Of a stretch of 64,000 nucleotides of DNA, positions 34,742 to 46,170 are shown piece after piece. This DNA is from Alisma plantago-aquatica (lineage: Eukaryota; Streptophyta; Magnoliopsida; Alismatales; Alismataceae), in NCBI GenBank assembly GCA_963693085.1, contig OY856410.1, positions 1,396,158,363-1,396,222,362 of the forward strand, read 5' to 3'. Both the position numbers and the translations under genes were made by a program. Position 1 is the first letter of the stretch; each line of letters opens with the position of its first letter. The notes beneath the pieces were generated by a model. It ran no database searches and was not told where the DNA came from. It saw only the letters and a program-made list of their open reading frames with translations.

Positions 34742-37700
34742 TCACTTCTTTGGAACCTTCAATAGATACTTGTAGTATATTCCTTTCTCATCCTCATCCA
34801 AGCACTCTTCTTCATCGGATTCTTCCTCTACAAGCATAACAATATCAAAATCTTGATTGGCCTTGTCCGGGCCGACTTCAACAACGAATTTCAACCTTTA
34901 CCCATTGACGACAAATTCCTTTGCACATTCTTTCTCACAAATGACCACGGCCCCTGATGGGTATACTTTCTTGACAAGATAGGGTCCTTCCCATCTAGAC
35001 CGGAGTTTTCTGGGAAAGAACTTCATTCTCGAGTTGTATAGCCATACCCATTTTTTGGGCTCAAAGTCCTTCTTCCTAATCATCTTGTCATGGAGGAACT
35101 TTGTTCTCTCCTTGTAACTCTTTGACAACTCATACGCCTCGTGGCACATTTCCTCTAGCTCATTGAGTTGGAATTTCCTTTTCATTGCGGCATTTTCACC
35201 ATCAAAGTTCATATTCTTCAAGGCCCACAACGCCTTATGTTGCATCTCTACCGGTAGGTGGCAGCTTTTACCATAGACTAACTTGAATGGTGTGGCGCCA
35301 ATTGGGGCTTTGAATGTCGTCTGATATGCCCATAAAGCCTCATTTAGACAAAGAGACCAATCCTTGTGGTCCGGTCTTACTGTTTTCTATAAAATGAACT
35401 TTATTTCCCGATTGGCCAACTCAATTTGGGCACTTGTTTGAGGATGATACGGAGTGGCTACTCTATGGTTCACTCCATGTTTCTTGAGCAATCCCTCAAA
35501 GGTGCGGTGGATGAAGTGACTTCCCCTGTCACTTATCATGGCTCTTGGAAGTCCGAAATGACTGAAGATGTTTGATTTCACAAAATCGCAAACCACCTTG
35601 TGGTCATTCGTCCGAGTCAGAATAGCTTCTATCCATTTAGACACATAGTCAATGGCAACTAAGATGTAGATATACCCAAATGAAGGAGGGAAAGGACCCA
35701 TGAAATCAATTCCCCATACATCAAATACCTCCACCACAAGAATGGGTGATAGAGACATCATGTCTCTTTTGGAGATATTTCCCACCTTTTGGCATTTCAA
35801 GAAGCTCTTGCAGAATCTGTGTGAATCCTTGAACAATGAGGGCCAGTAAAAACCACATTGCAGTACCTTGGCAGCTGTGCACTTTCCTCCAAAGTGTCCT
35901 CCACATATCTTGGAATGGCACATGGAGAGGATGTTTTGTTGTTCCACTTCCGGAATGCATCTTCTTACAAGCTGATCGGGGCAATACTTGAAAAGGTGAG
36001 GGTCATCCCATGCATAATTCTTCACCATGGCAAACAGTCTTTTGCTCTCCTCCCTTGTCCACGTGCTAGGTATCCTCCCACTAGCCAAGAAATTGGCTAT
36101 GTGTTGGTACCATGGCCCTTGAGAAGATGAGAGGAGGAAGAGTTGTTCATGCGGCATGGTTTCTTTGATTAACATTGTCTCATCAAAGGGGTGATCAATC
36201 TGGGAGAGATGATCAGTTGCACCATTTTCTACTCCCTTCTTGTCCACTACCTCGATATCGAACTCTTGTAGTAATAGAATCCATCTTATCAACCTCGGCT
36301 TCAAATCCTTCTTAGACATGAGATATTTGAGCGCGGCATGATCTGTATAAATCACAACTTTTTTTTGCAGAAGATAGGAGTGGAATTTGTCCAGAGCAAA
36401 GATGACGGTGAGCAACTCTTTTTCAGCAGTGGTGTAGTTTCTTTGTGCTTCATCAAGAGTCTTGCTCACATAGTAGATGGCATGAGGAATTCGGCCAATC
36501 CTTTGGCCCAGTGCAGCCCCCACTGCCATATCAGATGCATCAGTCATGATCTCAAATGGAAAAGAGAAGTCGGGGGGCTGCATGATCGGAGCAGAAATGA
36601 GCTTTTCTTTGAAGTGATTAAAGGCTTCCATGCATTTGTCATCAAACTGAAACTCGACATCTTTTTCAAGCAGGTGACACAAGGGCCTTGAGATCTTGCT
36701 GAAATCTTTAATAAAGCGGCGATAGAAACCAGCATGTCCCAAGAAAGACCAGACATGTCTTATAGTGGAAGGAACAGTGAGGGTAGAAATGAGGCCCACT
36801 TTGGCCTTGTCAACTTCAATTTCGTCTTTAGAAACCCAGTGGCCTAGAACAATGCCTTCGGGAACCATAAAATAGCTTTTCTCCCAACAGAGAACCAGTC
36901 GGACTTTTACACATCTTTTGAGGACAACAGCCAAATGTAACAGACATTCATCAAACGTCTTGCCAAAAACCGAGAAGTCATCCATGAAAACCTCCAAGGA
37001 CGAATCAAGCATATCTGTGAAGATCGAGGTCACACACCTCTGAAAAGTAGACGGATCATTACATAACCCAAACGGCATTCTTCGGTAAGAAAAGGTGCCA
37101 CTCGGGCAAGTGAATGTCGTCTTCTCTTGATCTGTAGGGTGCACGGCAATTTGGAAGTAGCCTGAATACCCATCAAGAAGCAGTAGAAGCTCTGTCCTGC
37201 TAGTCTCTCCAGAATTTGATCAAGAAATGGGAGGGGGTAGTGGTCCTTCTTTGTCTTCTCATTGAGTTTCGATAGTCCACACACATCCTCCATTTGGATT
37301 GCTCTCTAGCTGGCATTAGTTCTCCATCTGCGTTCTCAGCAATAGTAAATCTGCCCTTCTTGGACACAACTTGTATGGGGCTCACCCATGTGCTGCCAGA
37401 AATAGGATAGATGATTCCAGCATCAAGCAACTCTACTACTTATTGAGTCACCACCTCTTTCAACTTTGGGTTCAACCACCTTTGCATTTGGCGGGTTGGT
37501 CTTGCATCTACCTCAAGATATATTCAGTGCACACAAATGGAGGGATCGATACCTCTCAAATCAGCTATGGACCATCCAATTGCTTGGATGTTCTTCTTCA
37601 AAACCTTCATTAAAGCCTCCTCTTATTCATGCGAGAGTATGGATGAAATGATCACCGGGAGGGTGTCATTCTCCCCTAGAAAAGCATATTTCAAACCTTC

Positions 37701-38889
37701 GGGAAGTGATTTCAGCTCAAGAGTCGGGGGTTCTTCAAGAGAGTTCTTCAATGGCTCGGAGATGGAAGGGAGATCCTCACTCGCCGCCACTAAGGCTAGC
37801 TCATTCTCTTCATCATCTTCCTCATCACCATCAGGAAACTCAACTATCGGTTCCAGTCCTCTACCTTGAGTGGCAGTTTGGATCCACGAGGGTAGGCATT
37901 CCTCCACAATCTCATCTAGACACTCAACGAGATAGAAATCTTCTTATGTTGCTCCTATCACTTCGGCGGTGGCTGATGATTTGAAGATGTTCAACCGGAT
38001 CTTCATGTGCATGAATGTCACATACATCGTACCGGGTCTCACATGGATAACCGCATCATCTGTGGCCAGGAAGAGTCTCTCCAAGTTGATAGGAACCCTC
38101 CTCGTGTCTTTCTCCATATCCAAGACGATAAAATCAGCAGAAAAGAAAGCAGATGTCTCATCATCTAGTCTCACGAGCACATCATCAACACGCCCTCTAG
38201 GCGTCTTTACCGACCTGTTAGCTAACTACAAAGTGCAATGGGCCGGACCCAACTGTCCCGTCTGTAATTCTGTAAAAACATCATACGGCATGAGGTTCAC
38301 GCTCGAGCCCAAGTCTAAGAGAGCTTGGTCTATGCGGTGCACCCCCAATGTAGCATGATATGATAGGAGCACTGGGACCCTTCCTCTTTCTTGGAATGGT
38401 GTGATGCAGAATCGAGCTCACTTGCTCGGTCAATTTCACTTTCTTCGAGGTTCTTCCCATAGTTCTTATTTTGAAAGTACAAAGATCCTTCAAGAACTTA
38501 GCATATGACGGTATTTTCTTGACTTCATCAAGCAAAGGTATGTTGATCTTCACTTCCTTAAAGGTTTCAAGAATGTCCTCAGTGTGCTTCTTTCTTCTTT
38601 TCTCAGCAGATGGCTCCTTAAGAGCCTCGGGAAACGGAGGGAGTTGGGACCCCATACGGTCCATATCAATAGTATCATCAAATGGAATCACAGGAATCAT
38701 AGTATCAACACTCGGTATCACAGTATCAGCGCTCGGTATCATAGTATCGACACTGCCTCTTGTCACGGTATCCTCAACATGTTTCTCAGTATCAACATGC
38801 TCAACCTCAATATCGCTTCTGTCACCAGCAACAGTACCATGGGGACACTCTAAAGTCCGGCCACTCCTCAACGTAGTCACTGCCTTCAC
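34742..38889 (-). pseudogene. pol: Athila pol: protease, reverse transcriptase, RNase H, integrase
   Basis: Read on the minus strand. The protease site DLGSSVNLMPYDVF is split by a frameshift near 38300. The RT N-terminal part (37430-37030) is also frameshifted. The main open frame (37144-35387, 585 residues) has RT box FMDDF (53-57). RNase H acidic residues are D202, E241/E243, D268 and D311. An integrase zinc-binding region spans 409-451, where the first Cys of the CxxC pair is Phe (KSFLKC). The integrase triad is D480, D539 and E575 with the usual 35-residue D-E spacing. After a stop at 35387 the frame resumes at 35245 with the integrase C terminus (RSRWEGPYLVKKV) and an acidic tail ending at 34742. 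In the intact family this polyprotein copies and integrates the element; this copy cannot. Confidence 0.88.
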
Positions 38890-39290
38890 ATGCTCATGGG
38901 TAGTAGAAGAGGAAGCTTGTGGAGGTGGTTGTGGCTGTTGTGGTGGTGGAGGCCTTTGGTGAGGGGAGTTCAGATTTTGGAGAATGAATTGTGGTTGCGG
39001 TTGTGGTGGTGGTTGTTGTTGTTGTGGATGGGGGTGATATTACAGAGGTGGTTGTTGGTATGTATGAGGTGGAGGTGGAGCATATTATTAGTTGAGAGGT
39101 GCTTGAGGAGGTGGTGGAGCATAGAGGTTCGGTGGTGCTTGGTATTGTGGTGGAGCATATGCACTTGAAGTGCTCCCTAGGAGGGCACTGTCATTGTTCG
39201 GATTGGGTATCGGTTGAGAAGGTAGTCTCCCTTCATCCCTCCTTGCAAGGGAGAGAGAAATCTGATCCAACCTTTGCTCAAGATGGTGGA
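38890..39290 (-). pseudogene. Gag-pol linker rich in Pro, Gln and His
   Basis: A low-complexity coding remnant on the minus strand (YQAPPNLYAPPPPQAPL and similar) joins the gag C terminus to protease. It contains in-frame stops, and the plus-strand shadow frames are Val/Leu/Trp-rich. The same linker occurs in the second Athila copy at about 47450-47760. Confidence 0.6.
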
Positions 39291-39294
39291 TGGA

Positions 39295-40475
39295 CTACCC
39301 ATGTGAGTTCACATCCTCTTTCACTTCATCCAGACTTCTTAGCCTTCCCAACACTTCATCTTCAAACTTTGAACTGTAACGTGGCTTTTGTTGCCCTTGT
39401 CCTGGTCCTTCCTCATTCTGTTGTTTCCAAGAGAAGTTCGGATGGTTCCTCCATTTGGGAGTGTAAGCATTGGACATGGGGCCTTGGTTTTTGCGTCCAC
39501 CAAAGGAGTGTAGAGCATTTACTTCCTCATCTACAGTGTCAATCACCATTGTGGGTTGGCTAGAAGAGCCACTAGCTTGATTTTGCATCATCTTCATCAT
39601 TTCGTCCATCATCTTCATCATGTCGGGTCAGTAGCATTGCGAGTCAGAGCTGTGGAGGAAGATGGAGGAGTGTAGCTCCAGCTGATATGCCCCCATTAGT
39701 AGAAGCGTGGTGGAAAGAATTTTCAGCTAGGTGTTCAAACAATGGCCATGATTCTTCGGGCGGCTTTGCCATGAAAGTGCCCCCGTAAGAAGAGTCCACA
39801 TTGTTCTGGCTTTTCTCTTCAAGCCCGGTGTAGAATGCTTGAATGAGTTGCCACAGCGGCACTTCATGGTGAGGGCAGTCACGGAGCAACTTCTGGAACC
39901 TCTCCCATGCCTCGTGGAAGGGCTCATTTTCCTTCTGAGCAAATGGTGTGATGCACCTTCTCATGTAAGATAGCTTGGCGATGGGGAAGAATTTCTTGAG
40001 GAACTCATTTTTGACATCATTCCATGAGACCAACTCCGGCTTGGACACATACCACTCTTTGGCTTTCTCTTTGAGGGAGAAAGGAAAGAGGGTCCTTCTT
40101 ATGGAATCGTCAGTGGCTGCGGGAGTGCAGAAGGTTGAACACATCTCAAGGAACGCGTCAATGTGGTGGTAGGGGTTTTCATTCTCCATCCCGAAGTAGG
40201 TAGGGAGGAGTCCCAGAAGTGCAGGCGGAATGGAGAATTGTTGACCGGGCATATGGTCAACCAAGGTGGCGATGGGGGAGTTGTAGTTCCCCGGCGTGAA
40301 GTACTCATGAAGCGGGCGATGTGGCGGTGGAGATGGCTGAGCATCTGCATCTCGGTTTTTCTCGGCCATCTCGGCCTCTCGGTGTAGGTTGCGGCGAGCT
40401 TGATGCCTCCTTCTACCAATCTCGGGGTCGTATACCACCAAGTCGGTGCAAGTAGAGTGTGTGCTACGCGTGCAC
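39295..40475 (-). pseudogene. gag: Athila gag (capsid) remnant
   Basis: The minus-strand frame 40441-39644 gives 265 residues; 39621-39295 is a downstream frame of the same protein. The retrotransposon gag domain spans residues about 95-210: FPFSLKEKAKEW (119-130), VKNEFLKKFFP (143-153), EAWERFQ (178-184) and CPHHEVPLWQLIQAFYTGL (189-207). The conserved start region LVVYDPEIGRRRH lacks an ATG: the codon aligned with the ATG of the second copy (MCSTH at 46171) is ACG here. Gag would assemble the virus-like particle. A stop separates the two frames, so this copy is broken. Confidence 0.85.
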
Positions 40476-40623
40476 AGCTGTCACCTATGCAAAGCACAAA
40501 CAATCAACAAAAAACCAAGTTAGCAAACCAAGATGCAAAAGTAAAACAAAGAATAAATAATAGCAATGGTGAGGGCAAAAGGAAAGGCTAAGCTACACTA
40601 TCTAACTAGACCGAGCACCTCTA

Positions 40624-40641
40624 TCCCCGACAACGGCACTA
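40624..40641 (-). other. Primer binding site for tRNA-Asp
   Basis: The minus strand reads TAGTGCCGTTGTCGGGGA, three mismatches from TGGCGCCGTTGCCGGGGA (complement of the tRNA-Asp 3' end). It is seven bases from the LTR end at 40649. tRNA-Asp priming is characteristic of Athila. Confidence 0.8.
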
Positions 40642-42293
40642 GAAAGCTTGGTGCGTCCCCACTAGTGGTGCTTTTACACCCCACGAGGTCGGAGAGCACG
40701 GGATATGGGATCTTATGCTTTCGAAAATTTATGTTATCCCTAACCGAGTCGATCACTAAGACTAAAATAGGTCGCCCGCAAGCGTACGGGGTACTGTTGT
40801 AGTATAGGTGATTGGAAAGATAAGGGGTCAAACCACATAGATAGAGGGGGCACTAGAGTTAGATAGAGTGGGCTATGCTCCTTTTGCAGAGCTTAGGGTT
40901 TTAAGATTTTAAAAGGTTTGGTAGTTTGATTACGCTAATGAGCAAGTAAGAAATGCAAGATGGAAACTAAGTTATGGAAGAGCAAGAAAATTAGTAAACT
41001 AAGTTAATAAACAAACTAAGCAAGAGCAAGAGGAGCTACACTACTCTAGCAAGGCAAGAAGCAATTAAGAACTAAACCAACCACTAGTAAGAGCAAGAGC
41101 CTAAGTTAACACTAAAGAGCAAAACTAAGCAATTGACTAAGTTAGACTAAAGAAACTAAACTAGACTAGCATGAACAAGCAAACTAAGTGATTAGGGTTT
41201 TAAGCAAGGTGATTAAGGTGGGTGGGTTGTTTGGGGAATGTAACTTTGATATTAGTTGGGGGAAGATCATTAAACAAGCATGGTTCTCATTTCATATCTA
41301 GATTACCAAACCAAATAATAAGGTCAATGCCATTAGAACATACCCTATACTACTAGTAGAAGGCTAGGGTTAGGTGTAATTCTAATGAGATTAACCAAAT
41401 CTAGGTTTCTAGGGTAAGTGATAGTGAGTAATTGAGGGTTGAGGGTAGAGATGGGAGTAGAGATGAGGGTATTTAACCTCATGCCACTAGCCACTCTAGC
41501 CTTTAAAAGGCCCTAGACAATTACATCAATCTCACTTACACTATCTACTTAGATCTCACACTCATTTGTAGAAGGAGGGATATGTATGTAGGAACAAAGG
41601 GGGCTAGCTAGGGATCCACTAATTGGACCTAGGAGCCATTCCTAAGATTGCCACATACACCCCAATTCCTCCTAGAAACTAAGTGTCATCAAAAACCTCA
41701 AAACAAGCGATTCATACAAGAAGCACAAACCACATGCAATAAGATAGGAAAAGAGATAGAAGCAAGAAGTAATCATCATATATATGAATTAAGTTCATTA
41801 CAAGAAATTATCCCCCAACATGGTATCGAAGTTACATTTAAATCCCAAACAGCCCACCACAAGGGGCTTAGCTAGACATGATCAAGAAAACTAGAAAAGA
41901 AAGGGGTAGAAGAAGTAGGGACTCCATGAGGCTTGATGTAGAAGCCTCCTTCTTCACCTCCAAGGTTTTCGTAGACATCCTCCCTCCTCCAAGGGTGCAG
42001 GGATGCATGAAATGGTACGGGATTATGGATGAAAACCTAGGGAACTAGGTTTCCATGGTGGAATGAGGGTAGAAATGGTGGATGATGAGCCCAAAATGCA
42101 AGGGGATTGCACAAAGAGCTCAAGGGTGGAGAGTGGAGCTTGGAGCATTTGTAGGGGTGTCTAACCTTCGTTCCCTAGCCACCACCTATGTATATATAGG
42201 TGGTGGGGAGGCACTAGGGTAAGTGGGGGGTAGTTTTGGAAAAGTAGTGAAAAGTGGGGTAGGGTTGGTGGACCAGCACGGCCGTGGTGGTGT

Positions 42294-42301
42294 GCCATGA
42301 C
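42294..42301. other. hAT target site duplication (left), GCCATGAC
   Basis: An 8-bp repeat of 43318-43325 (GCCACGAC), one mismatch. The uninterrupted LTR has GCCACAAC at the corresponding site. Confidence 0.8.
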
Positions 42302-43317
42302 CAATGTTCTGAAATGTGTTATGTGGTATGCGTTCGGTCAGGGTACCGCATAGAGTATAAGCGGAATGCGGGAGCATAAGTGGGGCATATGCATTTTTGG
42401 ATTTTTTTAATAAATTCTATATTTTATACATATATTTAATTAAAAAATATAATCATAATCATAAATTTCATACTATCTAGTTTCATGGCCTAATAGCCCA
42501 AAATGTACCAACGGATCATTACATCATGGAAGAAGAAACACATATTTTCCAATCATCAAGAAGAAACATCAATCAACAAAACCCTAAGTTTATATAATGT
42601 ACTAGAATATACAAGTAACACAACACACTAACACATGTAGTTCATAGTAGAACATTTATTGAATGAACATAATAAGAATCACCACAATAACACAACACAT
42701 AGTAGTTCAAAGTAGAAATAGAAAAAGAACATCAAAAACAAAATCAAAATATCAAAATGATATGAAGAATCAAGTCAGTAATAAATAGAGAAGAAAAAGT
42801 CATAGGGAATATAAATTATTCCCTAGGCAACACACAAATTTGATACATTGTAAAAGAAAATATCACATATCCAATTAATATCTGCAATAGATTCCCCTTT
42901 TATACAAGACAAAATAAGAACTGTTGCAAGTGCAACATATTCTAATCTTAGAGCAAAATAGGAGAAAAAAAGAGCAAAAGAAAGAGCATAATGAAACATT
43001 AACAATTGTAAAATGTAATAATATATTTTGCACCACTCATTCAAAATAGAATTATTTTTGAAGTAGAAAAATTTCAATATCTGATCTAAAACCAACTATA
43101 TAGAAGTTGTCATTTAATTTGGTTGATTTTATTTGAGGTTTTATTTATTTATTTTACTTAAGTCATCAAATGAAATGTGGGGCCTAAGCAGCCGCATATG
43201 CAGACTGCAAGCCACATATTCGGTCCATGCCCAAAAATAGCACTGCATAGTTATATGCGGAGCGGCTGAGGGCCGCATACGCATAAGCGGCCTCATGCAG
43301 GGCATATGAGAACACTA
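42302..43317. mobile_element. Non-autonomous hAT element (1016 bp) inside the Athila LTR
   Basis: It is absent from the partner LTR, so its limits are clear. The ends are CAATGTTCT and, as reverse complement, TAGTGTTCT, matching the hAT-type YARNG terminus, with an 8-bp target duplication. Both subterminal regions hold GCATATGCGG / GCCGCATA repeats. The interior is AT-rich with no transposase (an ORF at 42823-43095 has no recognisable motif). It would depend on a transposase elsewhere. Confidence 0.85.
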
Positions 43318-43325
43318 GCCACGAC
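43318..43325. other. hAT target site duplication (right), GCCACGAC
   Basis: Pairs with 42294-42301. It falls inside one of the CCACGACCGTGG motifs of the LTR U3. Confidence 0.8.
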
Positions 43326-44127
43326 CGTGGTAAGGGTGGTGGAGAACGGTCATGGAGTGGTGAAACGGTCGTGGTGTGAAGGAATTGGAAAAAAGGTTAA
43401 GTATGGTGGTAGCCACGGCCGTGGTGGGATGCCACGGTCGTGGTGGGTTAGGGGCACCACGGCCGTGTTGGGTAACACGACCGTTTTGAAGGAGGGGAGG
43501 CGGTCGTGGCGCAGCAGCACGGGTGTTTTAGTCTTCATCGGCCACAGTCGTGGCAGAGGGCCATGGTCATGGCGATTTGGGGTGACAACATGTAACTCTG
43601 GCCAAATTGGTGTAATAATTCCCACGACCGTGGTGGTTGCCCACGGTCATTTTCTCTTCTTCGTACCACGACCGTGCTGATGGCCATGGCCATGGTGTCT
43701 TCAATGGCCACGGTCGTGGGATTCTATAGAAAAACCCTGTTGGAAAGGGCACTTAATTGCTAAAAAATGCACGACCGTGGCGTTGTGGCCACGGCCGTGG
43801 CGAGGCTTGCATCACTTTATTACACTTCAATCTTCCTCATTCTCGGATGTCTTTGCTTGGTGATGACCCTTGGCCATTGGAGGTAGGTTGAGGGAGATTT
43901 TGGGGCCTTGTTTGGGTCCCTCCATGATTGGGGGAACCCTAGAACTCCTTCTTTCTCTCTCATCCATCTAAGCATGGTCCAAGTACCTAAAAACAGTGCA
44001 AAGAACATCCATAAGCATATTTGCAATGATAACCATATTAGGAGCAAAAGACTTGTAATGTAACATGTTTAGATGCAACTTAAGTACAAAATGGCACAGG
44101 ATGGAGCCCTAAAATAGGGCTACATCA

Positions 44128-45145
44128 CCCTCCTTATCTTACATAGTATAAGGTTTACCGTAGTATTTCTCAGTACTTTGGTTTATGACATGATATTCAT
44201 TATCAAATTCCTTACTCCTTTAGAGTGGTGCTTGTCCACATATATACGCCTCCTGATATCCCTGTTGCTTCCATTCCAATGCTCTATGATTCCCTCATGT
44301 TGGTTTTGTAGCCTTGGCTCACCCTCAATGAATCTTTCTAGGTTGCCATCAAACACATATGCTTCACGCTCTAGTGTGAGGAAGCTGCATCCTTTGCCTC
44401 TCATTGTCTATCTTTGTGACCCCCAAACTCTAGTATCATGTTTTTTGAGGTCAATGCTTTGGTATGTCACATACTTAATTTGAGGGTTGCAAAATTACAC
44501 TATAGTAGGGTAACATAGGAAATTTGAACTGGGACATATAATCTAGAAAATAAGATCAAACTATCTTATTTAATTTGGTTTGGTTTTTAGGATGTGAATA
44601 TTTTAGTTTGGTTCAAAAATAATCCAATAAACTGGCTATATTTGATTTGGGGGTGCTATTAATAAGACCAAGACAATACATATTAAATCATATAATATTC
44701 AATTATGCATAATTATAACTTAGTTGCATTGTACTTTATGTATTTTCTATGTAGAAGTGTTAAACTATTTCTAAATATTTAATTTGGTTTGGTTTGGTTT
44801 TTAGGATGTGAATATTTTAGTTTGGTTCAAAAATAATCCAATAAACTGGCTATATTTGATTTGGGGGTGCTATTTAATAAGACCAAGACAATACATATTA
44901 AATCATATAATATTCAATTATGCATAATTATAACTTAGTTGCATTGTAGTTTATGTATTTTCTATGTAGAAGTGTTAAACTATTTCTAAATAAATAATTA
45001 TAACATTTAAATTAGTAAAAAACTAACTAGAAGTACACTAGATAAGAGTTAATTGGGTTATTGATGCACGATTTGTATATAGTCTTTATTTTTTTCATTT
45101 CCAAACTGGAGTTTCCAATGGTATGTTGTCCATTGACAACAAATA
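44128..45145. other. DNA between the two Athila copies
   Basis: It holds a minus-strand ORF of 73 codons (44404-44183, starting MRGKGCSFLTLEREAYVFDG) of unknown nature and a tandem duplication (44569-44993). No element terminus recognised. Confidence 0.35.
44569..44993 (+). repeat. Tandem duplication, unit about 210 bp, two copies
   Basis: Two adjacent, nearly identical copies start TTTAATTTGGTTTGG and end CTATTTCTAAATA (junction near 44776). By eye they differ by one GGTTT unit, one added T and one C/G change, which suggests a recent event. Confidence 0.9.
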
Positions 45146-45995
45146 CCCTAGAAACATAGACTTGCCAAGCCCTATTATAATTACACCTAGCCCTAGTTCT
45201 CCAACTAGTAGTATAGGGTATATTCTAATAGCACTTACCTTGTTGTTTGGTTTGGTAATCTAGATTGAAATGTGAGAATTGCATGCCATGTTGACCTCCC
45301 CCCCCCAACTAATATCAAGTTTCATTCCCAAACATGCCACCTATCCATCATATTGCTTAAAATCCACTCTTGCCTTCCTAGCTTGTTAATGCTAGTTTAG
45401 TTCATTGCCTTTGTCAATTCTTAGCTAATTGCTTAGTTCTTACTAGATAGCTCTTTCTCAAGTAGTTAGGGGTCCTTTGAGCTGTCTTGTGTTAATTTAG
45501 TTACTAGTGATAACTTAGGCTCTTGCTTGTCTCACTGCTTAGCTTGCATCTTAGTTGACAACTTGGCTTGCTAGTGTAGTGTAACTCCTTGCTCTAGCCT
45601 GATTGCTTTCCTTGCTTAGTTCCTTAGTCTTAACTTGCTTAGAGTAATCTTAGAGTTTTTGTTAATATAGTTTCTTTCTTACTCTTTCTTACTTGAAATT
45701 GTAGCATAACAAAAAAAAATCAACTTTAAACCCTCAAACCCTAGTCTCTTCTTTAGGAACATAGATAACATTAACCTAGCTCTAGTGCCCCCTCTATCCC
45801 TGAGGATCGATCCTAATCTTACCACTAGCCTACACTACAACATGATCATGTGTACTTGTGGGTACATTTGATTAGTTGAGCATGTGCGTCAGACTAGGTC
45901 CATATACAAATTTTGAGAGATACGTGTGTTTTCCCTTAGGGTCGCATCTAGTCACGTTTATTTGGCTAGTGTGTGGCTTTGATAAGATCGCACTA
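45146..45995 (+). mobile_element. LTR fragment of the second Athila copy
   Basis: The plus-strand sequence is homologous to the reverse complement of the first element's LTR end (40649-41420): CCTAGTTCTCCAACTAGTAG, GGTTTGGTAATCTAGAT and the CCCTCTATCC...GATCG stretch. It ends CGCACTA seven bases before the primer site. Homology stops at about 45146, so the U3 side is missing. It is much more diverged than the two LTRs of the first element are from each other. Confidence 0.75.
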
Positions 45996-46002
45996 AGATT
46001 TC

Positions 46003-46020
46003 TGGCATCGTTGTCAGGGA
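46003..46020 (+). other. tRNA-Asp primer binding site of the second Athila copy
   Basis: TGGCATCGTTGTCAGGGA is three mismatches from the tRNA-Asp complement, with the same seven-base offset from the LTR end as in the first copy. Confidence 0.8.
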
Positions 46021-46170
46021 TAGAGGTGCTCGGCTTAGCTAGTTAGTGTAGCTTAGATTTTCCTACTACCCTCACCATTGCTATTCTTTATTCTTTGTTT
46101 ACTTTTGCATGCTATCATTCTAAATTGGATTTTGTTGCTTGTTTGTGTATTGTGCAGGTGACAAGTGTGC

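Larger units (their letters stand above)
27153..44127 (-). mobile_element. Athila-type Ty3/gypsy retrotransposon, nearly full length
   Basis: The element spans 16,975 bp on the minus strand with two LTRs (27153-29609 and 40649-44127), a tRNA-Asp primer site, gag, protease, RT, RNase H, integrase and a polypurine tract. Removing two later insertions (solo LTR with its TSD, hAT element with its TSD) leaves about 12.8 kb, a normal Athila length. Lineage is inferred from the tRNA-Asp primer, the gag motif set (FSLKEKAKEW, EAWERFQ, CPHH) and long non-coding DNA after pol. Terminal dinucleotides are TG/CA. Flanking bases ACCTA (27148-27152) and CCCTC (44128-44132) do not form a clean 5-bp target duplication. 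Several frameshifts and stops make this copy non-autonomous. Confidence 0.9.
40649..44127 (-). repeat. 5' LTR of the Athila element, interrupted by a hAT element
   Basis: On the minus strand it runs from TGATGTAGCCC (44127) to GGACGCACCA (40649). Total length is 3479 bp. Without the 1016-bp hAT insertion and its 8-bp duplication it is 2455 bp, matching the 2457-bp partner. It has the same TATA box (about 42186-42198) and the same U3 palindrome array. Confidence 0.92.

Noticed and set aside
38471..39563. Plus-strand ORFs of up to 163 codons
   Set aside because: These are antisense shadows of the Athila gag-pol region, which carries the family motifs on the minus strand.
27148..44132. Target site duplication of the Athila element (ACCTA / CCCTC)
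   Set aside because: Only the central CCT matches; not good enough to call, although the LTR ends are clear.
44183..44483. Overlapping 101-codon plus and 73-codon minus ORFs beside the Athila LTR
   Set aside because: No motif recognised; kept only as an unassigned note, not as a gene.
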